From: ZLKRG08 sp046091905
GTDB taxonomy: Bacteria > Actinomycetota > Actinomycetes > Nanopelagicales > Nanopelagicaceae
Length of the DNA: 10,262 nt
Assembly (NCBI GenBank): GCA_046091905.1
Contig: JBJTCN010000066.1
Span: 1-10,262, forward strand
Direction of reading: 5' to 3'
Shown: one piece after another, positions 1-5,031 of the stretch
Numbering within the stretch: the stretch's first letter is position 1
Layout: every line of letters starts with the position of its first letter
Notes under the pieces: model-generated
Told to the model about the DNA's origin: nothing
The model's input: only the letters and a program-made list of their open reading frames with translations
Database searches by the model: none
Position numbers and translations under genes: made by a program

Positions 1-484
1 GGCCTTTACTCCAAGTTGAGTTAAGAAGCACGATGCGAACAATTTCACCGAAACCCAAAGTAACAATAGCTAGATAGTCACCGCGAAGACGTAGCGTTGG
101 AAGTCCGAGTAGTACACCTGCAATCATCGCAAATGCGATACCAAACGGCATGATCTCCCAGGTATTTAAGCCGGTGGTAGTGCCCATCAGCGCCATGGTG
201 TAGGCACCAATTGCAAAAAAAGCTACATAACCTAAGTCCAGCATGCCTGATTTACCTACAACAATATTTAAGCCCAATGCCATTAGCACGAAGATTCCAA
301 CTGGATAAACCAAAACAGCGTCATACGCAGCAATAGGGGTGGCCAAGAATGAAGCTCCTGCAAATGGAAGCAAGGAAACTAGAACTACGGAAATTATTGC
401 GATTGCGATGCGCTTAGGGCGATTTGCTCTCTCCCAGATGCCTGCTCCCCAGTCGCGAAGATTCAAATTATTTTTAATTTTCAT
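1..484 (-). CDS. livM: Branched-chain amino acid ABC transporter permease LivM, partial (3' end beyond the left edge)
   Basis: This is the second membrane subunit of the LivKHMGF-type importer, which should pair with LivH to form the transmembrane channel. I translated the minus strand from the ATG at 484 and obtained 161 residues open to the window edge. The LivM hallmark GLNIVVGKSGMLDLGYVAFF lies at about residues 71-90, followed by AIGAY, and LRLRGDYLAIVTLGFGEIVR at about 131-150. A hydrophilic N-terminus of about 25 residues precedes the first membrane segment (about 26-48). The start is supported by GAGGG (493-497) at 8-nt spacing, lying inside the end of livH. Only 3 nt separate the livH stop from this ATG, so the two are almost certainly cotranscribed and translationally coupled. 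LivM proteins usually exceed 300 residues, so roughly half is missing. Family assignment is firm; the true substrate (branched-chain or other amino acids, amides) cannot be read from the permease. Confidence 0.93.
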   Translation of the reverse strand, partial: MKIKNNLNLRDWGAGIWERANRPKRIAIAIISVVLVSLLPFAGASFLATPIAAYDAVLVYPVGIFVLMALGLNIVVGKSGMLDLGYVAFFAIGAYTMALMGTTTGLNTWEIMPFGIAFAMIAGVLLGLPTLRLRGDYLAIVTLGFGEIVRIVLLNSTWSKG

Positions 485-487
485 AAT

Positions 488-1438
488 CTAGGCCCTCGTT
501 GTCTGAACAGCTTCGCCGAAGAGTCCGTTTGGTTTGAAAAGAAGAACTAAAACTAGAACTATGAATACTGTAACAGCTTTCCATTGAGTACCAAGAACCG
601 CCGAAGCATAAACTTCTAAAAGCCCCAAAAAGAGACCGCCGTAAAACGCTCCTCGAATATTGCCAATTCCACCAAGCACCGCTGCCGTAAACGCGGCCAT
701 ACCCATGGTAAATCCAATATTAAATTTGGTGTATTCAAATACGGTGATGTAGAAGAAACCCGCAGCTCCAGTTGCTAATCCACCCACTAAAAAGGTGGTT
801 GTGATAACTCGGTTAAGGTTCACACCCATTAGCTTTGCAGTGTCTTCATTCATGGATACCGCTCTAATGGCTTTACCCATTCTAGAAAGTTTAATAAAGC
901 GCTCTAATATGAAGAAGATCAACGCCGCTGCGACGATGGTAATGACGGTATCCAAGCGGATATTCGCTCCCCATATTTCAGTCAAAATAATTTTCTCAAG
1001 AACACGCGGCGCACCTACAGGTCTTGAGCTAGTTAGTAGACGCATAAATTCCTGAAGCGCAATGGAAATTCCAATCGCTGAAATCAAAGTCGCTAGTCGA
1101 TTTGTGCCTTTCATACGAAGGCGACGGTATGCCACAAGCTCTACGAATACTGCGGTTAAACCCGCAACTAACATCGACATTAACAGGCTGATCATTAAAA
1201 CTAAAATTAATTTACCGCCTTTAGCGGGTTCGGTTGTTTGCGTGTAATGGAAAATATCTCGGGATGTGATGACGGTACCAAAAGTCCCCCACATAAAAAT
1301 TTCAGAATTTGCAAAGTTGATCATACGCAAGACACCATAAACCATGGTGTATCCAAGTGATATCAAAACGTAGATAAAACCAAGTGCAACTCCGGCGATT
1401 GTCAGCGACCAAAATTGATCTATTAGTACCGAAAACAT
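488..1438 (-). CDS. livH: Branched-chain amino acid ABC transporter permease LivH
   Basis: This is a 316-residue polytopic inner-membrane permease of the LivH family, slightly longer than E. coli LivH (about 308). Visible family motifs are GYTMVYGVLRMINFANSEIF at about residues 29-48, the cytoplasmic loop RAVSMNEDTAKLMGVN at about 183-198 (likely ATPase contact), and AAVLGGIGNIRGAFYGG at about 262-278. Hydrophobic segments alternate throughout, with a last helix near 290-310. A longer open frame begins at a TTG at 1453, but I chose the ATG at 1438. It has a strong purine-rich ribosome site just upstream, and the TTG start would place that site inside the coding region. A polar insert around residues 60-75 gives a somewhat long first external loop. 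The gene lies downstream of livK behind a hairpin terminator and 3 nt before livM, so its expression probably depends on read-through from livK. Confidence 0.95.
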   Translation of the reverse strand: MFSVLIDQFWSLTIAGVALGFIYVLISLGYTMVYGVLRMINFANSEIFMWGTFGTVITSRDIFHYTQTTEPAKGGKLILVLMISLLMSMLVAGLTAVFVELVAYRRLRMKGTNRLATLISAIGISIALQEFMRLLTSSRPVGAPRVLEKIILTEIWGANIRLDTVITIVAAALIFFILERFIKLSRMGKAIRAVSMNEDTAKLMGVNLNRVITTTFLVGGLATGAAGFFYITVFEYTKFNIGFTMGMAAFTAAVLGGIGNIRGAFYGGLFLGLLEVYASAVLGTQWKAVTVFIVLVLVLLFKPNGLFGEAVQTTRA

Positions 1439-1442
1439 CCCT

Positions 1443-1449
1443 CTCCTCT
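1443..1449 (-). promoter_or_regulatory. Ribosome binding site that decides the livH start
   Basis: The minus strand reads AGAGGAG, then AGGG, then ATG at 1438. The purine-rich Shine-Dalgarno sequence sits 4-6 nt from this ATG, a workable spacing. The in-frame TTG at 1453 lies upstream of the site and has no comparable sequence before it. Confidence 0.7.
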
Positions 1450-1479
1450 GCAAATCTTCTGCGTGAGTATATAGATTCT

Positions 1480-1537
1480 AAAAGAAAATGGTGGGTATCC
1501 AGGCTCCTTTTTTGAAGGAGTACCTAAAGACCCACCA
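1480..1537 (-). terminator. Stepped hairpin with T-tract between livK and livH (attenuating terminator)
   Basis: On the minus strand an 8-bp outer stem, TGGTGGGT with ACCCACCA, encloses a symmetric 4x4 internal loop. Inside are a 3-bp AGG/CCT step with a 2-nt bulge and a 6-bp stem, CTCCTT with AAGGAG, closed by a CAAAA loop. The outer stem is followed directly by TTTTCTTTT. This has the form of a Rho-independent terminator. It lies inside the liv operon, 32 nt after the livK stop and upstream of livH, so it probably lowers transcription of the permease genes relative to the binding protein and protects the livK mRNA 3' end. A short inverted repeat ACGTTT-T-AAACGT (1546-1558) lies between it and livK. 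Confidence 0.8.
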
Positions 1538-1569
1538 CTTCTTACACGTTTTAAACGTTCAACTAGTTA

Positions 1570-2715
1570 TTACTTGATAATTCCAGTATTTACTAATTCG
1601 CCGTTCTTGGTTGTGAAACCAGCAAATAGTCCGTAAGAACTGTCACCATTCTTATCACACTTGATGGTGTTACCACTAACGCTCTTACCTGAGTATGCAT
1701 TCACATATGCAAGCATCTTTGCGCGGGTGGTCTTGCCAGCCTTGATACCAGAAAGCAAGATATTTGCAGCGTCATATGCCTCTACTGAGTAAACACCTGA
1801 TGAAACACCCATCTTCTTAACGAAGTCAGCTTCCATCTGTGCGCTGATACCAGCTAAGCCACCAACACCAGTTATGCGTGAACCTTCAGCTGCAGCGCCT
1901 GCAAGCTTTGGGAATTCCTGGTTGAAGACTCCGTCGCCACCTGCGAAAATCGCAGTTGAACCTGAGTCACGAAGCTGCTTGATGAATACTGAAGCTTGGC
2001 TGTAATAACCGGTGTAAATAACAACGTTTGCACCTGATGTCTTGATCTTTGCAATGGTTGGGCTGAAGTCTGTGGTGGTGTTTGGAACTGAATCTCCACC
2101 AACAAGAGTTGCACCTGCAACTGACTTTAGACCATTCTCAACGTAGCCACGTAGTGGGACTGCGTATGCTGATTGATCATCAAATACGAATACCTTTGCA
2201 GCTGATACACCCTTAGTTGCGTACTTAGCTAGCGCAGGACCCTGTAGATCGTCCTTACCAACCACACGATGGAAAATTGGACCACCGAAATCTGGTGATG
2301 CAGGATCTGTTAGAGAAACGCGAGTTGCTGATGGTGAAATCAGTGCCATACCTACTGCCTTATAGAAAGGTAGAGATGCGATTGTTGCACCTGAGTAAGC
2401 AGGTCCAACTACGCCAAGTACGTTCTTATTTGAAGCAATACCTGGTGCAACTGTTCCAGCTACTGCAGGATCACCCTGATCATCGATTGAGACAAGCTTA
2501 ATCTTGATTCCTGGGTTCTTTGCTTCGAATAACTTGATTGCATACTTAACTGCGTTTTGTTCATCGGTACCAGTTGAAGCTTCGCCACCAGATAGTGGTC
2601 CTTGGTAACCGATTGTGTAAGTCTTAGCTGCACTAGCTGTTGTAACTGAGGTAGCACCAAACGCAAGGGCTGCAGCAGCAACAACGGCAAGTGAACTCTT
2701 AAACTTCTTGTTCAT
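1570..2715 (-). CDS. livK: Branched-chain amino acid ABC transporter substrate-binding protein (LivK/LivJ type)
   Basis: This is a 381-residue extracytoplasmic receptor that should deliver amino acids to the LivHM channel. It has the type I periplasmic-binding fold of the Leu/Ile/Val-binding family. The mature part opens with TYTIGYQGPLSGGEASTGTD (about 32-51). An IDDQGDP segment (about 77-83) and GPAYSGATIASLPFYKAVGM (about 104-123), followed by ISPSAT, resemble LivJ ligand-pocket regions. The signal peptide has KK near the N-terminus, a hydrophobic Ala-rich core (about 9-20) and an ASA-type cleavage site near residues 27-30. No cysteine lies in that region, so no lipobox is visible; the only cysteine I see is near residue 353. 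That is odd for a Gram-positive binding protein, which is normally a lipoprotein. The start ATG has GAAAGG at 6-nt spacing. The gene leads the operon and is separated from livH by a terminator-like hairpin. Exact ligand specificity is not readable; amides or urea are alternatives. Confidence 0.92.
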   Translation of the reverse strand: MNKKFKSSLAVVAAAALAFGATSVTTASAAKTYTIGYQGPLSGGEASTGTDEQNAVKYAIKLFEAKNPGIKIKLVSIDDQGDPAVAGTVAPGIASNKNVLGVVGPAYSGATIASLPFYKAVGMALISPSATRVSLTDPASPDFGGPIFHRVVGKDDLQGPALAKYATKGVSAAKVFVFDDQSAYAVPLRGYVENGLKSVAGATLVGGDSVPNTTTDFSPTIAKIKTSGANVVIYTGYYSQASVFIKQLRDSGSTAIFAGGDGVFNQEFPKLAGAAAEGSRITGVGGLAGISAQMEADFVKKMGVSSGVYSVEAYDAANILLSGIKAGKTTRAKMLAYVNAYSGKSVSGNTIKCDKNGDSSYGLFAGFTTKNGELVNTGIIK

Positions 2716-2739
2716 TTAATGCCTTTCATTCATGATCAT
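2716..2739 (-). other. Candidate 7-codon leader ORF (MIMNERH) abutting livK
   Basis: Upstream of livK and in the same frame, the minus strand reads ATG ATC ATG AAT GAA AGG CAT TAA, and the stop touches the livK ATG (TAAATG). An internal ATG at 2733 has AAGGG (2742-2746) at 8-nt spacing and would give the pentapeptide MNERH. That AAGGG is the 3' arm of the leader hairpin, so translation of the mini-ORF could depend on hairpin opening. The livK Shine-Dalgarno sequence GAAAGG lies within the mini-ORF. An ORF this short can easily arise by chance, and no codon bias can be judged. Confidence 0.25.
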
Positions 2740-2740
2740 G

Positions 2741-2756
2741 TCCCTTGGGAAAGGGA
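2741..2756 (-). promoter_or_regulatory. Leader inverted repeat upstream of livK
   Basis: The minus strand reads TCCCTT-TCCC-AAGGGA, a perfect 6-bp stem with a 4-nt loop. It is followed directly by the 10-bp perfect palindrome CATGATCATG (2731-2740). Both fall in the predicted livK 5' untranslated region. They could form an RNA hairpin affecting translation or a protein-binding DNA site. There is no T-tract after the stem, so it is not a terminator. Confidence 0.45.
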
Positions 2757-2763
2757 GGGGTAA

Positions 2764-2792
2764 AGATTAGGTGATTAAAGGAGCAGAAACAA
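2764..2792 (-). promoter_or_regulatory. Putative sigma70-type promoter for livK
   Basis: On the minus strand, TTGTTT (2787-2792) and TAATCT (2764-2769) are separated by exactly 17 nt. They approximate the -35 and -10 hexamers. Transcription would start near 2757, giving a leader of roughly 40 nt that contains the inverted repeat. This is pattern matching only; the region is AT-rich and similar matches can occur by chance. Confidence 0.4.
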
Positions 2793-2823
2793 GAAAAATT
2801 TGAGCGTAATTTGGCTAAAACCC

Positions 2824-2839
2824 GTAACGTTCCCGTTAT
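2824..2839 (-). promoter_or_regulatory. Weak GlnR-like (AC-n9-AC) motif upstream of the livK promoter
   Basis: The minus strand reads ATAAC-GGGAAC-GTTAC, which fits the loose AC-n9-AC spacing described for actinobacterial GlnR boxes. It lies about 30 nt upstream of the predicted -35, a plausible activator position, and precedes a nitrogen-related transporter. The half-sites are imperfect, no second box is seen, and no glnR gene is in the window, so this remains a hypothesis. Confidence 0.2.
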
Positions 2840-2874
2840 CTGAGACTGAAGCTAGGGACTTGCGACATCGCTAA

Positions 2875-3441
2875 CTAATCGATTTTGGCCGTTGGGTCGA
2901 TGACCGCAGTTGCCACTTCTTTCATAGTCAATCTGCGGTCCATGGCGGCCCTTTGAATCCATGAGAATGCTTCAGGTTCGGAGAGATTCAAAGCTTGCAT
3001 CAATATGCCTTTTGCGCGATCGATGAGTTTTCGTGTTTCTAAACGATCATTTAAATTTGAAACTTCATCTGCCAGCGCACTCATCTGCGCATAACGACTA
3101 GCTGCGATTTCAATTGCTGGAATTAAATCATTTATGGTGAATGGTTTTAAAACATATGCCATCACTCCAGCCGCATTTGCGCGTTCGACCAATTCCCTTT
3201 GGCTAAATGCGGTCAACATTAAAACCGGAGTAGTTGCCACAATTGATTCCGCAGCAGATAGGCCATCCATTATTGGCATATTGATATCTAAAATTGCTAA
3301 ATCAGGATTGTGTTTGGCATTTAATTCAATCGCCTCTTTGCCATTGCCTGCTTCTGCGATTACTTCATAGCCTGCTTCTCGGAGCATCTCAACTAGATCA
3401 AGGCGAATTAACGCCTCATCCTCCGCAACGAGAATCTTCAT
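2875..3441 (-). CDS. pdtaR: PdtaR-like two-component response regulator with RNA-binding ANTAR domain
   Basis: This 188-residue cytoplasmic regulator has an N-terminal receiver domain (about 1-118) and a C-terminal ANTAR domain (about 125-185). Receiver residues are visible: acidic E7/D8 in VAEDEALIR, the phosphoacceptor D52 in LDINMP, T77 in LTAFSQREL, and K99 in LKPF. The ANTAR part contains RLETRKLIDRAKGILM and IQRAAMDRRLTM, closely matching M. tuberculosis PdtaR (Rv1626) as I recall it. ANTAR proteins bind paired hairpins in nascent RNA and prevent termination; in PdtaR this is switched on by phosphorylation from the sensor kinase PdtaS, which is not in this window. The ATG at 3441 is the only reasonable start. 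The next in-frame upstream stop is TAG inside the tRNA, with no start codon between, and the mycobacterial protein carries extra N-terminal residues that are absent here. The only Shine-Dalgarno-like sequence (GAGG, 3445-3448) is within the tRNA acceptor stem, 3 nt from the ATG. No terminator is evident after the gene. Confidence 0.93.
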   Translation of the reverse strand: MKILVAEDEALIRLDLVEMLREAGYEVIAEAGNGKEAIELNAKHNPDLAILDINMPIMDGLSAAESIVATTPVLMLTAFSQRELVERANAAGVMAYVLKPFTINDLIPAIEIAASRYAQMSALADEVSNLNDRLETRKLIDRAKGILMQALNLSEPEAFSWIQRAAMDRRLTMKEVATAVIDPTAKID

Positions 3442-3442
3442 G

Positions 3443-3515
3443 TGCCTCGAGTCGGATTTGAACCGACACTATGCAGTGTTTGAGACTGCCCTCTCTACCG
3501 TTGGAGTACCGAGGC
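3443..3515 (-). tRNA. tRNA-Leu (CAA) with a short, class-I-like variable loop
   Basis: The 73-nt minus-strand sequence folds into a cloverleaf. The acceptor stem is GCCTCGG with TCGAGGC (one terminal G-T pair). The anticodon arm is GCAGT-CTCAAAC-ACTGC, giving anticodon CAA after T33. The T arm is GTCGG-TTCAAAT-CCGAC, and the discriminator is A73. Tertiary positions are mostly normal (T8, A14, G18-G19, T54-T55-C56, A15/T48). No CCA is encoded: A73 is followed by CATG. The CAA anticodon reads UUG leucine codons, but bacterial tRNA-Leu is normally class II with a long variable arm, and here the variable loop is only ATAGT. The D stem is also weak: three pairs beginning C10-G25, then a C-A mismatch. 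It may be a genuine unusual tRNA-Leu, a tRNA charged by another synthetase, or a tRNA-like element. That it is a tRNA gene is well supported; its charging identity is not. Confidence 0.85.
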
Positions 3516-3525
3516 GTAAGCGCAG

Positions 3526-3553
3526 TTTATAAGGTAATCAGGCTTAAGCGAAA
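3526..3553 (-). promoter_or_regulatory. Putative promoter for the tRNA gene (and perhaps pdtaR)
   Basis: The minus strand carries TATAAA (3526-3531), a good -10 match, whose downstream edge is 10 nt before the tRNA 5' end. That would give a precursor leader of only a few nucleotides. A weak -35-like TTTCGC (3548-3553) is 16 nt upstream. No hairpin terminator for pyk is visible in the 41-nt gap, so read-through from pyk is also possible. Confidence 0.45.
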
Positions 3554-3556
3554 TTA

Positions 3557-5002
3557 TTAACGATATGCAGCAGCGCGACCGCCAACTGCATCACCAATTA
3601 CGTGAACACGAAGCGCATTGGTTGATCCAGGAATTCCTGGAGGTGCACCCGCAACAATTACAACTGGATCTCCGACTTGCGCTTCACCATGTTCAACTAA
3701 CCATTGATCAACTTGCTTAACCATGTCATCGGTATGCGCAACTGTCGGCACGATTCCTGGTTGCACTCCCCATGTAAGTGCTAATCGATTGTAGGTAGAT
3801 TCATTTGGAGTCAAAGCTAAAATTGGAATTGCGCTACGGAACATCGCCATACGTCGAGCAGATTCGCCACTTTCCGTGAAAGCAATCATGTATTTAGCGC
3901 CAACTATTGCGCCAACCTCGGTTGCCGCCTTAGTAATCGCGCCACCTTTGGTAGTAGGTTGGGCATTCTTATCTAACGCAGCAATTCGATCTAATGCGTG
4001 ATTTTCAGTGTGCAAGATGATCCGGGCCATTGTTTGCACCGCTTCAATTGCAAAATCTCCTACTGAAGTTTCGCCAGATAACATCAAGGCATCAGTGCCA
4101 TCTAAAACAGCATTTGCACAATCTGTAGCTTCGGCGCGGGTTGGAGTGCTATTGGTAATCATCGAATCCAACATCTGTGTCGCCACAATTACCGGTTTGG
4201 CGGCCGCACGTGCAAGTGCTATGCATCGCTTCTGAACTAGCGGTACTTCTTCAATCGGAAGTTCAACGCCCAGATCACCGCGGGCAACCATGATGCCATC
4301 AAATGCTTCCACAATCTCCTTTAGGTTGTACACAGCTTGCGGTTTTTCAATTTTGGCAATGACCGGAAGTCGAATTCCTACTTCATCCATAATTGCATGT
4401 ACATCTTTAATATCTTTAGCATCACGAACAAATGAGAGCGCAATAAAATCAACGCCGGCTCGTAAGCCCCATCGCAAATCTTCCTTATCTTTTTCAGATA
4501 AAGCCGGAACTGAAACTGCGACACCGGGCAAATTGATACCTTTATTATTAGAAACTGCACCCGGTTCAACGCACTTGGTTACGACATCATTACCTTTAAC
4601 TTCAATGACCTCTACCGCAACTTTTCCGTCATCAATTAATAATCTATCGCCAGGTTTGCAATCGCCAGGAAGTCCTTTAAATGTAGTGCTGACGCGCTCT
4701 TTAGTACCTTGAACTTCATCGGTGGTAATTGTAAAAATATCACCACGCGCTAAATCATGTGGTCCATCTGCAAAACGTCCCAAACGAATCTTTGGACCTT
4801 GCAAATCAACTAAAACAGCAACTGGAACTTTGGCTGCCTTTGCCGCATTTCGGACATTATCTAAACGGAATTGATGTTCTTCGTAGCTGCCATGTGAAAG
4901 ATTTAAGCGCGCCATGTTCATGCCAGCTTCAATGAGTAGTTTTACTCGTTCTGGTGCTTCAACAGCAGGTCCCATGGTGCAGACAATTTTCGCGCGGCGC
5001 AT
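3557..5002 (-). CDS. pyk: Pyruvate kinase
   Basis: This 481-residue enzyme transfers phosphate from phosphoenolpyruvate to ADP, giving pyruvate and ATP in the last step of glycolysis. It is cytosolic and normally tetrameric. The order of elements is typical: N-terminal barrel start with RAKIVCTMGPA (3-13) and MARLNLSHGS (30-39, with R32 and N34), a B domain at about 70-165, and the signature IAKIEKPQAVYNL (215-227), whose K217 is the catalytic lysine and E219 a metal ligand. These are followed by VARGDLGVEL (239-248, metal-binding D243), VATQMLDSM (263-271, T265) and a C-terminal domain at about 345-481 ending in GRAAAYR. Length and motifs are complete, with no sign of damage. The ATG start has only a GAGAGAG ribosome site but matches the family N-terminus. 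It lies 29 nt after gltD, with no terminator seen between, so it may be cotranscribed with gltBD. Allosteric regulation cannot be read from the sequence. Confidence 0.97.
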   Translation of the reverse strand: MRRAKIVCTMGPAVEAPERVKLLIEAGMNMARLNLSHGSYEEHQFRLDNVRNAAKAAKVPVAVLVDLQGPKIRLGRFADGPHDLARGDIFTITTDEVQGTKERVSTTFKGLPGDCKPGDRLLIDDGKVAVEVIEVKGNDVVTKCVEPGAVSNNKGINLPGVAVSVPALSEKDKEDLRWGLRAGVDFIALSFVRDAKDIKDVHAIMDEVGIRLPVIAKIEKPQAVYNLKEIVEAFDGIMVARGDLGVELPIEEVPLVQKRCIALARAAAKPVIVATQMLDSMITNSTPTRAEATDCANAVLDGTDALMLSGETSVGDFAIEAVQTMARIILHTENHALDRIAALDKNAQPTTKGGAITKAATEVGAIVGAKYMIAFTESGESARRMAMFRSAIPILALTPNESTYNRLALTWGVQPGIVPTVAHTDDMVKQVDQWLVEHGEAQVGDPVVIVAGAPPGIPGSTNALRVHVIGDAVGGRAAAYR

Positions 5003-5031
5003 ATCTCTCTCTTCTAACTAGTATCTGAATC

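Noticed and set aside
795..1247. Two plus-strand frames (86 and 61 codons) opposite livH
   Set aside because: Both are antisense to conserved LivH membrane segments and resemble no known protein.
1439..1453. Upstream TTG start for livH adding five residues (MQRRG)
   Set aside because: It would place the strong Shine-Dalgarno sequence inside the coding region. The ATG at 1438 is better spaced and gives the usual N-terminus.
2716..2874. Riboswitch in the pdtaR-livK gap
   Set aside because: Only one short hairpin and a 10-bp palindrome are visible. The predicted leader is roughly 40 nt, too small for known amino acid riboswitches.
2816..2874. Terminator downstream of pdtaR
   Set aside because: I found an imperfect direct repeat but no stem followed by T residues on the minus strand.
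3516..3556. Rho-independent terminator after pyk
   Set aside because: Only the short GCTTAAGC palindrome is present, without a stable stem or T-tract. A promoter reading fits better.
4290..4712. 140-codon open frame on the plus strand opposite pyk
   Set aside because: It is fully antisense to a highly conserved pyk segment and has no recognisable domain. It is explained as a shadow of the real gene.
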